In this document: one piece after another, positions 48,666 to 58,286 of the stretch | How positions within the stretch are numbered: position 1 is the stretch's first letter | How the letters are laid out: every line of letters begins with the position of its first letter | Source: Chitinophaga hostae | Lineage (GTDB): Bacteria > Bacteroidota > Bacteroidia > Chitinophagales > Chitinophagaceae | Assembly: GCF_018224885.1 (NCBI RefSeq) | Contig: NZ_JAGTXB010000007.1 | Location: forward strand, 248,001-312,000 | Direction of reading: 5' to 3' | DNA: 64,000 nucleotides | Made by a program: the position numbers and the translations under genes | Notes under the pieces: generated by a model | Told to the model about the DNA's origin: nothing | The model's database searches: none | The model's input: only the letters and a program-made list of their open reading frames with translations

Positions 48666-50056
48666 CATTCCCATCCAAAATAGGCCCTGGCATTCCCGTA
48701 ACAAATGTTCTGAATCATCGCTCCCACCTGGTCAATATCGTCCGGGATTTCGCCCCGTTCTATTTCTTCCCCGAAGAGATCGCAGAGCAGGCGCCGGAAA
48801 TATTCATGGCGGGGGTACGACAGGAAGCTGCGGGAGTCGGTGAGCATTCCTACAAAGCGGGAAATAAGCCCCATATTGGACAGCGCGTTTAGTTGCCGCG
48901 TCATGCCTTCCTTTTGATCGAGGAACCACCAGGCGGCGCCAAACTGTACTTTTCCGGCCACAGTACCGTCATTGAAATTGCCGGTCATGGTGGCCATGAG
49001 CTCATTGTCGGCCGGGTTGAGATTGTAAATAATCGTTTTGGCCAGTTTATCCTGGCTGTCCAGCCTGTCGAGGAACTTTGCCAGCGCCCGGGCCTGCGAA
49101 AAATCGCCGATGGAATCCCAACCGGTATCAGGCCCCAGCAAGCGCATCATGCGGGAATTGTTATTACGCAGGGCGCCGAGATGGTATTGCTGTACCCAAC
49201 CCTTTTCATGATCCATCAGGGCCAGCTCCAGCAGCAACGCTGATTTGAACTGTCTTATTTCCCCCGGTTCCAATGCCTTACCTCCGCGTACTTTCAGAAA
49301 GAGCTGCCGGATGGTTGTTTCCGTAAAATCTTCCGCATATATTTCTTCAATACCATGATCAGATACCCTGCAACCATGTAAAGCAAAGAAGTCGTGACGC
49401 TCTTTTAAAACCAGCAGCAGGTCGTTGTAGGTGTTAATGTTGCGGTTGGCTGTCTGCTCCAGTTTTTGCAGATACTGAAGATATACCTGCGGATGATCCA
49501 CATTCATGGCCTGATCCGGGCGGAAGGCAGGAATCACCGGTATTTCAAAACCATCCTGTTTTATTTGCCGGTGATACTGCAGGTCATCTGCCGGATCGTC
49601 GGTGGTGCAGATCAGTGCCACATTCCTGCTTCGCAGCAGGTTACGCACGCTGTATGCCGGTGTTTGGAGCAGCTGGTTACAGGTATCGTAAATACCTGGC
49701 GCCGATGCTGGATTCAATATTTCTGAGATACCAAAATAACGCTGCAGTTCCAGGTGCGTCCAATGGTACAAAGGATTGCGCAAAGTATGGGGCACGGTGT
49801 CTGCCCATTTTTCAAACTTCTCCCAATCCGTATTATTGCCTGTGCAATAGTTCTCCGGGATGCCGTTGGTACGCATTGCCCGCCATTTATAATGATCTCC
49901 GTATAGCCATGCCTGTGTGATATTATCAAAACGGGTATCCGCCGCTATCTGTGCCGGTGGCAGGTGACAGTGGTAGTCGATCACCGGCATATCCTTTGCA
50001 TAATCGTGATATAATCGTTCCGCAGCTTCGCTATTCAGGAGAAAATTTTCATCCAT
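48665..50056 (-). CDS. uxaC: Glucuronate/galacturonate isomerase UxaC
   Basis: 463 residues from the ATG at 50056; an in-frame ATG lies 15 nt earlier. It isomerises D-galacturonate to D-tagaturonate and D-glucuronate to D-fructuronate in the cytosol. UxaC motifs: MPVIDYHCHLPP near the N-terminus (HxH), NITQAWLYGDHYKWRAMRTNGI, and CTTDDPADDLQYH. Length is normal for the family. It is the last gene of the pectin operon, after UxaA (34 nt). Hairpin element D follows at its stop codon. Confidence 0.93.
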   Translation of the reverse strand: MDENFLLNSEAAERLYHDYAKDMPVIDYHCHLPPAQIAADTRFDNITQAWLYGDHYKWRAMRTNGIPENYCTGNNTDWEKFEKWADTVPHTLRNPLYHWTHLELQRYFGISEILNPASAPGIYDTCNQLLQTPAYSVRNLLRSRNVALICTTDDPADDLQYHRQIKQDGFEIPVIPAFRPDQAMNVDHPQVYLQYLQKLEQTANRNINTYNDLLLVLKERHDFFALHGCRVSDHGIEEIYAEDFTETTIRQLFLKVRGGKALEPGEIRQFKSALLLELALMDHEKGWVQQYHLGALRNNNSRMMRLLGPDTGWDSIGDFSQARALAKFLDRLDSQDKLAKTIIYNLNPADNELMATMTGNFNDGTVAGKVQFGAAWWFLDQKEGMTRQLNALSNMGLISRFVGMLTDSRSFLSYPRHEYFRRLLCDLFGEEIERGEIPDDIDQVGAMIQNICYGNARAYFGWE

Positions 50057-50090
50057 GAATTTTTTTCTCATTAATCGTTCATTTTAAGCA

Positions 50091-51746
50091 TTACAATGAC
50101 ACGCCTCTTTTCCAGGGAATAAAATCATCCTGTCCGTGTAACACGGATTTAGCGGTGATAGTTCCGCTGGCCACCTGTATAACGTAGTCGAGTATACGTT
50201 CTCCTGCCGCAGCAATGGTTTCTTCTCCATCTATAATGGTACCGGTGTTGATATCAATAATATCCTGCATGCGCTGATAGAGCTTTGTATTGCTGGACAA
50301 CTTGACAACCGGCGCAATCGGGTTACCGGTGGGTGTTCCCAGCCCGGTTGTAAACAACACGATATTGGCACCGCTGCCTACTTCTGCAGTAGTGGACTCC
50401 ACATCATTACCGGGCGTGCATAACAGGTTGAGGCCTGGCTGTTGTACTTTTTCCGGATAATCCAGTACGGCTGCCACGGGTGAGGTACCTCCCTTTTTGG
50501 CCGCGCCGGCCGATTTGATGGCGTCAGTAATGAGTCCATCTTTGATATTTCCGGGAGAAGGATTCATATCAAATCCGGAGCCTGCTTCTTCTGCGCGACG
50601 CTGGTAAGTGCGCATGAGCTGAATAAAGCGGGTAGCGTCTTCTGCGGAACGGCAACGGTCGCTCATTTCCTGTTCTACTCCGCATAACTCCGGGAATTCA
50701 GCCAGTATCACCGAACCGCCCAGGGCTACCAGCAGGTCAGAGGTGTAGCCGATAGCCGGATTGGCGGAGATGCCTGAAAAACCATCTGAACCGCCGCATT
50801 CCAGTCCTATGCAAAGTTTGCTCAGCGGCGCCGGTTGCCGGGTGCATTGATTAGCGGTTACCAGGCCGGCAAATGTTTTGCGAATCGCATCGGTGATCAG
50901 CACCTGTTCTGCACCTGTTTGCTGTTGATCCAGGATATAGAGTGGCTTGGAAAAATTAGCGTCCCGCTTTTTAATTTCTTCCTGTAACATGCTGACCTGC
51001 GCATTCTGGCAACCCAGGCTCAACACGGTTGCACCTGCTACATTGGCATGTGTAATATATCCTGCCAGCAAGCCGCAGAGCGTTTGTGCATCCTGCCGGA
51101 TACCGCCGCAACCGCCGTCGTGGGTGAGAAATTTAATGCCATCCACATTTTCAAAAATGCGGTGTTGTTCGTTATTACCTGGTCCTGCAGCGTAGGTGGT
51201 TTCGAGGATGGCGGCAAGGTCTTTGCCCGCCTGTTGTTGCGCCACCAGCGAACGTGTAAAGGCGGCGTATTGAGCAGGACGGCTATACCCCAGTTCTGAC
51301 AGCAGCGCTTCTTTCAACACTTCCACATTCCGGTTTTCACAAAATACCAATGGTATTACCAGCCAGTAGTTGGCGGTGCCCACGCTCCCATCGGCCCGGT
51401 GGTATCCCATAAATGTTTTTTGTTGCCAGCGGGAGATATCAGGCTGCTGCCATGCTGTTCTTCGCTGGGTAGCCAGTTGGTATCCACTGGCGGCGTGGTG
51501 CACATTTTCCACTGCAATGCGGCTACCGGCAGCAATGTGCTGCTGCGCCCGCCCTACCAGCACGCCATACATCACCAATGCATCGTCTTTATCAAAAGCT
51601 TTTGCAGCAAATTTGTGTTTTGCCGGGATCTGCTCCTGTATCGTGTATACGGTTCCGTTATACTGCACCGTTTCCGCCTTTTCCAGGTCCTGCAGTGCCA
51701 CCAGTACATTATCGTCCGGGTGTACTTTTAATACTTTCTGCTTCAT
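50091..51746 (-). CDS. uxaA: Altronate dehydratase UxaA
   Basis: 551 residues. An N-terminal SAF-like domain (about 1-100; HPDDNVLVALQDLEKAETV...) is followed by the catalytic dehydratase part: MGYHRADGSVGTANYWLVIPLVFCENRN, HDGGCGGIRQDAQTL, LGLECGGSDGFSGISANPAIG and the C-terminal GNPIAPVVKLSSNTKLYQRM. It dehydrates D-altronate to 2-keto-3-deoxygluconate, an iron-dependent reaction. It lies 16 nt after the UxaB gene, in an operon ordered as pathway steps. Confidence 0.93.
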   Translation of the reverse strand: MKQKVLKVHPDDNVLVALQDLEKAETVQYNGTVYTIQEQIPAKHKFAAKAFDKDDALVMYGVLVGRAQQHIAAGSRIAVENVHHAASGYQLATQRRTAWQQPDISRWQQKTFMGYHRADGSVGTANYWLVIPLVFCENRNVEVLKEALLSELGYSRPAQYAAFTRSLVAQQQAGKDLAAILETTYAAGPGNNEQHRIFENVDGIKFLTHDGGCGGIRQDAQTLCGLLAGYITHANVAGATVLSLGCQNAQVSMLQEEIKKRDANFSKPLYILDQQQTGAEQVLITDAIRKTFAGLVTANQCTRQPAPLSKLCIGLECGGSDGFSGISANPAIGYTSDLLVALGGSVILAEFPELCGVEQEMSDRCRSAEDATRFIQLMRTYQRRAEEAGSGFDMNPSPGNIKDGLITDAIKSAGAAKKGGTSPVAAVLDYPEKVQQPGLNLLCTPGNDVESTTAEVGSGANIVLFTTGLGTPTGNPIAPVVKLSSNTKLYQRMQDIIDINTGTIIDGEETIAAAGERILDYVIQVASGTITAKSVLHGQDDFIPWKRGVSL

Positions 51747-51762
51747 GACTATCTTCTTATAA

Positions 51763-53226
51763 CTATGATATGGTTATTTCTGCTGCTACCCGTTCCAGGT
51801 AAGCAGCCGTTCCTTCCTGTAATAATGCATTGAGCATAATCGTTACTACGGCGGCAAAACCGGGAATGGCAGTGAGGTCGTGCCCCCACAGGTTTTTGTT
51901 ACTCAATGTTGTTCTCACGAGTACATCAACCGGTAATTGCTGCCACTGCTCCTGGTACCAGCCCGCGTGTTCGTCCTGGATACTGTATGTTTCGCTGCCG
52001 CGCATAAACAACAGGTGTGCGGCAAAGCCCAGCGAAATAAGTGCCGGTATCTGTCCCGTGCGCTGGTTGTACTCCAATAATACCGGCACCACCCGCATCT
52101 TTAGTTTGGATGTATACTGTGTGCAGATACTCAACCAGCGGTGTTCGATATATGGATTACGGAAGCGGTCGAGTACGGCGCCGGCAAAACGAACAGCCGC
52201 ATCGTTTCGTATATGCAAACCAGTTATGGCCGGAATAATCTCCTGCATCATCAGTCCTTCCATGTAAGCAGCCATTGATTCCTGGTTCATCGCCGCCACC
52301 ACGGTATCTATTCCGGCCAGAAAAGCCAGTCCGCAACTGAGTGTATGCGTGCCGTTCAACAAACGCAGCTTCAGCTCGCGGAATACATTAATATCCGGCG
52401 ATAATACCACGCCGGCATCTGCCTCACTGAAAGACAATACCTTCCGCACCTGTTCACTGTTTGTTTCAATGGCCCATAAACGATATACTTCCGTCATGAT
52501 CATCAGCTCATCCTCATAGCCGGTATCCATGGCTGCAGCGCCGGGTACAATACAGTCCACCAGCGAATTGCAGTAATGGTTGCTATTATGCAGCCAGTCA
52601 ACAAACGCATCATCCAGGCGGTTAAAGGCACATAACTCCAGCAGGATTTCTTTCAGCCTGCTGCCGTTATCCGGTATGAGTTCTGTGGGAATGATCACCA
52701 TTCCCCTGCCGGGATCACCGCTGAAATGCTGGTAACGCTTATACAGGAAAGCCAGCAGCTTAGCAGGAAAAGATGCCGGCGGTACGGCGAATATACTTTC
52801 CGCCACATAGGCAATGCCGATCTCAGTGGTATTGGATACCACGATCTGCATGTCAGGGTTGATGGCGCATGCCAGGATCTGCTCCCATTGCGAAGCGGCA
52901 TTCAACACCCTGCTGATGGAGCCATTCACAATATCCATCGCTACCTTTTGACCGCCTTCGATGCCGCGTATACATTGTGTATAGAGGTTATCCTGATCAT
53001 CGAAGGCACCTGTACTTCCTTTGCCGGTAGATTTCACTACTACAACCCGGCCATTGAATAGCCCCTGCCTGTTCGCTTTATCAATGAAAGCATCGGGCAA
53101 ACCTCTCAGCAGCACGCCCGTACCAAACTGTAGTACTTTTTCCGGCAACTCAAAACAGCCTGCAACAGGCAGTTGCAGCGTATCACTTTCGTTTAGCCGG
53201 GCCAGTGTTTTTTTTGATAATTTCAT
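51763..53226 (-). CDS. uxaB: Tagaturonate reductase UxaB
   Basis: 487 residues of the polyol/mannitol dehydrogenase family: ELPEKVLQFGTGVLLRGLPDAFIDKAN (nucleotide-binding N-terminus) and the active-site region VDCIVPG with the conserved Lys/Asn in the middle (LRLLNGTHTLSCGLAFL). It reduces D-tagaturonate to D-altronate with NADH. UxaB versus UxaD-type (mannonate) cannot be separated by sequence alone, but the neighbouring UxaA indicates the galacturonate branch. Three nucleotides separate it from the GH105 gene. Confidence 0.92.
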   Translation of the reverse strand: MKLSKKTLARLNESDTLQLPVAGCFELPEKVLQFGTGVLLRGLPDAFIDKANRQGLFNGRVVVVKSTGKGSTGAFDDQDNLYTQCIRGIEGGQKVAMDIVNGSISRVLNAASQWEQILACAINPDMQIVVSNTTEIGIAYVAESIFAVPPASFPAKLLAFLYKRYQHFSGDPGRGMVIIPTELIPDNGSRLKEILLELCAFNRLDDAFVDWLHNSNHYCNSLVDCIVPGAAAMDTGYEDELMIMTEVYRLWAIETNSEQVRKVLSFSEADAGVVLSPDINVFRELKLRLLNGTHTLSCGLAFLAGIDTVVAAMNQESMAAYMEGLMMQEIIPAITGLHIRNDAAVRFAGAVLDRFRNPYIEHRWLSICTQYTSKLKMRVVPVLLEYNQRTGQIPALISLGFAAHLLFMRGSETYSIQDEHAGWYQEQWQQLPVDVLVRTTLSNKNLWGHDLTAIPGFAAVVTIMLNALLQEGTAAYLERVAAEITIS

Positions 53227-53229
53227 ACC

Positions 53230-54408
53230 TTATTTTTTTGTCGTCATTTCCATTTCATTGGCAGCTAACAGGTACGCCCCTACGCCTTTTGGATCGTTGT
53301 CGATCACTTTTTCACTGAGATAATATTCATAGCTGCCATCACGGTAAGGTTCTCCGCCCAAACCGGCTACGCTAACGGTACCGGCCAGGGTGATATCTCC
53401 TTCCTTATTTTTTTTGATAAACTGTTGTAAGATACCGGCATATCCTTTTGCTGCCACCTTGCGGTAGCTGGCGGGTAAATAACCCAGACGCACGCCTTTC
53501 GCTAACGCATACACGAACATGCAGGAAGCAGAAGCCTCTACATAATTACCTTTACTCCCTGCCTTATCCAGCACCTGGAACCAGCAGCCGGTGGCGGTAT
53601 CCTGGTATTTTCCGACCGCTGCAGCGGTGCGGTTTAAAATAGCGATCAGACTGTCTTTTCCCGGATCTCCTGCCGGGTAATAATCCAATGCATCTACCAG
53701 TGCCATCGCATACCAGCCCATGGCGCGGCCCCAGAAATTGGGGGACTGCCCGGTCACTTTATTGGCCCAACGCTGCTGCCGCGATTCGTCCCATGCATGA
53801 TACAATAATCCTGTCCGGGCATCGCGCGCATGTGTTTCCATGAGTACGAACTGCCGCGTGATATCCCGGAAAGAGCTATCTTCATGAAACAATGCCGCAT
53901 ACGCTGCATAGAACGGCTCTCCCATGTAAAGTCCATCCAGCCACATTTGCCAGGGGTATCGCTGTTTATGCCAGAAGCCGCCATCGCTGGTGCGCGGCTG
54001 TCCTTTCAGTTGCTCCCGCAAATGCGCCGCTGCCAGTTTATATTTATTGTTGCCGGTGGCCTTATATAACGTCAGCAGCGCATGGCCGTTCTTTATATTA
54101 TCGATATTATAATCCATTAGCCGGTACGTACGGATATCACCGTTATCTTCCACAAAAAAATCCATACTCTTTTGCATATACCGGAGGTAACGCGGATCAC
54201 CGGTCCGCTTCCATAAACCGGTAAATCCATCCAGGATCACTCCCTGATCATAGTTCCATTTAACGGGCGTGCCGGGTTGCATTGTCAGCGAGTCTTTCCA
54301 TATCCGCATAACGGTGGCGGCCATACCGGCAGCGCCGGTCTGCGCCCGGGCGCTAAGAGCGTTGATCGCAAACAGCCCGGTAATAAGTAAGGTCTTTTTA
54401 AAATGCAT
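53230..54408 (-). CDS. GH105 unsaturated (rhamno)galacturonyl hydrolase
   Basis: 392 residues from the ATG at 54408, which gives a normal signal peptide (MHFKKTLLITGLFAINALSARAQ). The (alpha/alpha)6-barrel protein of the YteR/RhiN group shows WKRTGDPRYLRYMQKSMDFFVED, NIKNGHALLTLYKATGNNKY, WLDGLYMGEPFYAAYAALF (the Asp-Gly of the active site) and RAMGWYAMALVDAL. It removes the 4,5-unsaturated uronic acid from the non-reducing end of pectin oligomers produced by lyases. Its first codons overlap the end of the CE12-GH28 gene by 11 bp. Confidence 0.9.
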   Translation of the reverse strand: MHFKKTLLITGLFAINALSARAQTGAAGMAATVMRIWKDSLTMQPGTPVKWNYDQGVILDGFTGLWKRTGDPRYLRYMQKSMDFFVEDNGDIRTYRLMDYNIDNIKNGHALLTLYKATGNNKYKLAAAHLREQLKGQPRTSDGGFWHKQRYPWQMWLDGLYMGEPFYAAYAALFHEDSSFRDITRQFVLMETHARDARTGLLYHAWDESRQQRWANKVTGQSPNFWGRAMGWYAMALVDALDYYPAGDPGKDSLIAILNRTAAAVGKYQDTATGCWFQVLDKAGSKGNYVEASASCMFVYALAKGVRLGYLPASYRKVAAKGYAGILQQFIKKNKEGDITLAGTVSVAGLGGEPYRDGSYEYYLSEKVIDNDPKGVGAYLLAANEMEMTTKK

Positions 54409-56629
54409 GGTCTTCCGTTGATTTGTTACGGGTATCACGATAACGGCAGCTATCGCGTATAATATCTTTGACATTGCGTGTTTGCATCACCGGTAAACCG
54501 GAGGAGGTAACGAGGTATGCATTTTGAAAATGCACATTATTTGCTTCCATACAGCTGATGCCTTCTTCCGCTTTCATGACAAGGTTGCGCAGAAAAATAT
54601 TGCTGACAGGCATCTCCGGTAAACCGCGGATGAAAACAGCCTTCTTTGCGCCATCACACACAATGTTGTTAATATAAAAATTACGGAACCGGGGCGTGGC
54701 CGCTGTTACCGGCAACAGCTCCACCTTGGGTGCTGCCCTCTTTTCCCCCAGCAACGGCACAGGATCCTTGGCGGCATAGTACATATCGAACAGGATGGCT
54801 TCTCCCGGGATATCTTTCATGTTGATATCTGCCGCATAAATATTTTCCACTACCCCGCCACGGCCACGGGCGGTTTTAAAACGCAACCCGATATCGGTGC
54901 CCAGGAAGGAACAATCCGACACATAAATATTACGGGCGCCGCCAGACATTTCACTGCCTATTACAAAACCGCCATGCGCATGATATACCGTACAATTGTG
55001 TACAATCACATTCTCTGTGGGTTTGCCGCGTTTTCGACCCTGCTCATCCCTGCCCGATTTTATACAGATGCCATCATCCCCTACATCAAAAGTGCAGTCG
55101 AGGATCTGTGCATTGCTGCATGATTCCAGGTCTACGCCGTCTCCATTTTGTGCATACCAGGGATTTTTCGCGTAAATACCACGCAGCGTAATGTTTTCGC
55201 AAAGCAGCGGATGCAAACACCAGGCGGGAGAATTCTGGAACGTAACGCCTTCCAGCAATACATTTTTACAGGAAGAAATACTGATCATATTCGGGCGAAG
55301 AAAATCCTTGATAGCCGCATAGTCTGCAGGCTGGCTTCCCGGCGTAATGACGCCTGCCTGCGGAGTTTTGGACCCCAGGTACGATTGCTTCGATGGATAC
55401 CAGGTAACGCTGTCTTCCCCCAGCAGCCCGCCGGAGGCCAGGAGTTTCTCCCATTGCGTAGCGGTGAGTTTTGCTTTCTTTACAATACGCCATGCATCAC
55501 CACCGCCATCAAGGATGCCACTACCGGTAATGGCTATATTTTCCAGGTTATTGCCTGATACGGGCGGCTGACAACGAACCGCCGCCAGTCCCTCATAGGT
55601 AGTATTGATCAACGGGTATTGATCAAAGTCGGTAGTAAACTGTAATACGGCGTTGGCGGCGAGATGAAGATTTACATTGCTCTTTAATACCAGCGGCCCT
55701 GTAAGCCACAGTCCGCGGGGGATCAGCACTACGCCGCCCCCTTTATTGCTGCAGGTGGTAATAGCCTCATTAATACTTTTACTGTTCAGGGTAATACCAT
55801 CTGCTTTAGCACCAAAGGCCAGGATATTGAAGGTATCGTTTCTAAAATGCGGTTCATATACCAGTGGCAGTTCATAAGCATACTTTCCTTCAAAAGGCGT
55901 TTTCTTCAGCCAGGCGGCCAGGGGTAATTGTTTGTCCCTGATATCGCGGGCAATCAAAGCAGCCATCTTCGCAGCGCCGTAACCGTTAAAATGAGTATTG
56001 TCTGTAACGCCCTCGGGCAAAGAGTTATAGTGTCCTGGCGGTATAGTTTTGAACATTTTCACGGAAGCGGTATCTCCTTCCTGCGCAAGCAATGCCGCGC
56101 TGCTTTTTTGCAGATCCAGTAACGGTACCTGCATGGACGCCGCCACGGCTCTTACTACGGTCGGGTATTCGCCATGGGTATCTTCTAAAATACCATTCAC
56201 AAACTTACGCCGCGCTACGGGGGTAATAAGTACCGGGTGGGCGCCTTTGGCGCGGGCTTCTTTCACAAAACGTTCCAGGTTTGTTTTATAAGCGCCCTGC
56301 GGTGCGGCATAGCGGGTACTGTCGGTTATTTTGGCATCGTTATGACCAAACTGGATCATCACCCAGTCGCCGGCATGTAATTGCGCCAATACACTATCCC
56401 AACGATGTTCATCGATAAAGCTTTTGGTACTGCGACCGTTAACGGCATAATTTTTTATCACGGTGCCAGGCTCAAAAAATTGCGGGAGCAGCTGTCCCCA
56501 GCCTCTTTCCGGGTTGCCGGCCAATGGTTTGTCGGCCATCGTGGAATCACCGATCAGGGATATAGCGGGTTTGGGACCGGCTGGCGCCAGTCCCAATAAT
56601 GATAACAGTAATAGCTGTAAATATCTCAT
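54398..56629 (-). CDS. CE12 esterase-GH28 polygalacturonase fusion
   Basis: 743 residues with two catalytic modules after a signal peptide. Residues about 22-235: SGNH/CE12 rhamnogalacturonan acetylesterase-like, with ISLIGDSTMADK (27-30 GDST), NYAVNGRSTKSF, IQFGHNDAK and TDNTHFNGYGA. Residues about 265-743: GH28 right-handed beta helix with GDGVDLESC, GDDGICIKSG, HAHGGFVIGSE and LRFKTARGRGG, where the catalytic Asp residues sit. One polypeptide therefore removes acetyl groups and cuts the polygalacturonan backbone. Its ATG overlaps the SusD stop codon by 1 nt (TAATG), implying translational coupling. Confidence 0.9.
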   Translation of the reverse strand: MRYLQLLLLSLLGLAPAGPKPAISLIGDSTMADKPLAGNPERGWGQLLPQFFEPGTVIKNYAVNGRSTKSFIDEHRWDSVLAQLHAGDWVMIQFGHNDAKITDSTRYAAPQGAYKTNLERFVKEARAKGAHPVLITPVARRKFVNGILEDTHGEYPTVVRAVAASMQVPLLDLQKSSAALLAQEGDTASVKMFKTIPPGHYNSLPEGVTDNTHFNGYGAAKMAALIARDIRDKQLPLAAWLKKTPFEGKYAYELPLVYEPHFRNDTFNILAFGAKADGITLNSKSINEAITTCSNKGGGVVLIPRGLWLTGPLVLKSNVNLHLAANAVLQFTTDFDQYPLINTTYEGLAAVRCQPPVSGNNLENIAITGSGILDGGGDAWRIVKKAKLTATQWEKLLASGGLLGEDSVTWYPSKQSYLGSKTPQAGVITPGSQPADYAAIKDFLRPNMISISSCKNVLLEGVTFQNSPAWCLHPLLCENITLRGIYAKNPWYAQNGDGVDLESCSNAQILDCTFDVGDDGICIKSGRDEQGRKRGKPTENVIVHNCTVYHAHGGFVIGSEMSGGARNIYVSDCSFLGTDIGLRFKTARGRGGVVENIYAADINMKDIPGEAILFDMYYAAKDPVPLLGEKRAAPKVELLPVTAATPRFRNFYINNIVCDGAKKAVFIRGLPEMPVSNIFLRNLVMKAEEGISCMEANNVHFQNAYLVTSSGLPVMQTRNVKDIIRDSCRYRDTRNKSTEDHAF

Positions 56630-58269
56630 TAGTTATATTTATCGTTCTGCTTAAACTCTCCTTTGTTGCTTACGGCATCTATCTGGTCCTGCGGGATGGG
56701 CCGTACATTGTGGTACGATTGGAAATACTGGCTGGCATCCGGATTATGGAGCGCAATCCTTTCTCCCAGTTTACCGGTACGTTTCAGATCAAACCAGCGT
56801 AATTGTTCGCCTGCCAGCTCCCGGGCCCTTTCATCGAGGATAAAATCCAGGTTGATGTCAGTGGCTCTTATCTCCATCGCCGTTTCCTGCCCGGGAATGG
56901 CCGCGCGTTTACGGATCACATTGATATAGTCTGCCGCTTTGGATGCATTGCCCAGTTTAAATTGCGCTTCGCCGGCAATGAGGTACATCTCTGCGAGTCT
57001 TATAATAAATGCGTCGCGGGCGCTTTGTTCTTCGTTCATGGATGCCCGTGTGGGGTCGTCAAATTTCTGCAACGATACATAGTGCGTACGATCGTTTCCG
57101 CCACCTGCTGCGGTATACACCGTATTCCGGTCGTACACGCGGTATTTCGTGGTAGCCGGTAAAACATATTTGCTGCAAAGCACCGCGGTATCGCCAAGCT
57201 TCATCCCTGCCGGCGCCGTTTTCAGGTTATTGCAGTACCATACTTGTTTAAAAGAGGCGCCGTAGCGGGCATCTGCCTTTTCATCAAACAAGTTTAACAG
57301 GAACAAGGTTGGCATATAGCGGTTAAACGGACGCTGATTAGCAATATCGCGTTGCATACCCGGGAGATCGTCGTACTTCATAGCAAACATCAGGTGACCG
57401 TTGTTGGCGCCACGGGAATGCCCATTGGGGAAAAGCGTGGCGTCTGTGCGGTCATCAAATACCAGGTTCTTCATATAGTTTACAGCCCAGATCACTTCTT
57501 TGTTCTGCAGGTTATCCATGCGCCACAGGTCTGCATACTTTGGCAATAACGTATAGCCGTAGCTGTTAATTACTTTATCTGCCAGGTCTGCAGCCTGCTG
57601 ATTTTTGCCACGGGTGAGATACATCCTTGCCAGGAAAGCCTCTGCAGCGGGTTTTGTAACCCTCCCATAATCACCGGTGGTAACGGGAAGGTCATTTACA
57701 GCCACATCCAGGTCACGGAAAATTTGTGCGTAGAACGTATCCACCGGCGTGCGGTTCGCGGTGGTGATAACACCGGAGGTTTCTTCCAGCGTAAAATGTA
57801 CCGGTCCCCAGGTTTCTACGATATGCCAGTAATAAAACGCCCGAAGGAAATGCAGCTCGGCATTGCGCGTTTTTTGTTTGTCGGCGGTAAGCCCTGCTTT
57901 ACCGATGCGGGCGATACCTGTATTACAAAGATTGATAGCCGCATACAACTGTTTCCAGAGCCCGCTCATAACAGTGTTGCTGGCCTGCAGGTTGTTATAA
58001 TTGGTAATGTCGGGATATTTGTCGCCGGTGCCACTGGTCCAGATATCCGTTCCCATTTCCGCGATGCTGTATCCTTCTTCTTTTCCGTACCACCAACGGT
58101 TATAGGTATACGCTGCATTCACCAGGGTTTCAAACCCTTCCGGCGTGGTGTAAACAGCATCTGTAGTAGTGCCGCCCGGATTGTATTCTTCCAGTTGTTT
58201 ATTACAGGAAGTCATACCTGCCGCTGCTATGGCGAGTATAATAAGGTACTTATTTATGTTAGGTTTCAT
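56629..58269 (-). CDS. SusD/RagB-family lipoprotein of the pectin locus
   Basis: 546 residues. Lipoprotein signal (IILAIAAAGMTSCNK, Cys about 22), then SusD features: AELHFLRAFYYWHIVETWGPVHFTL, PAAEAFLARMYLTRGKNQQAADLAD, and the C-terminal LDFILDERARELAGEQLRWFDLKRTGKL. It is the surface partner of the SusC gene 17 nt upstream and is coupled to the CE12-GH28 gene downstream. The ligand is inferred to be homogalacturonan or rhamnogalacturonan oligomers. Confidence 0.93.
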   Translation of the reverse strand: MKPNINKYLIILAIAAAGMTSCNKQLEEYNPGGTTTDAVYTTPEGFETLVNAAYTYNRWWYGKEEGYSIAEMGTDIWTSGTGDKYPDITNYNNLQASNTVMSGLWKQLYAAINLCNTGIARIGKAGLTADKQKTRNAELHFLRAFYYWHIVETWGPVHFTLEETSGVITTANRTPVDTFYAQIFRDLDVAVNDLPVTTGDYGRVTKPAAEAFLARMYLTRGKNQQAADLADKVINSYGYTLLPKYADLWRMDNLQNKEVIWAVNYMKNLVFDDRTDATLFPNGHSRGANNGHLMFAMKYDDLPGMQRDIANQRPFNRYMPTLFLLNLFDEKADARYGASFKQVWYCNNLKTAPAGMKLGDTAVLCSKYVLPATTKYRVYDRNTVYTAAGGGNDRTHYVSLQKFDDPTRASMNEEQSARDAFIIRLAEMYLIAGEAQFKLGNASKAADYINVIRKRAAIPGQETAMEIRATDINLDFILDERARELAGEQLRWFDLKRTGKLGERIALHNPDASQYFQSYHNVRPIPQDQIDAVSNKGEFKQNDKYN

Positions 58270-58286
58270 AACTGCTTTTTTAAAAA

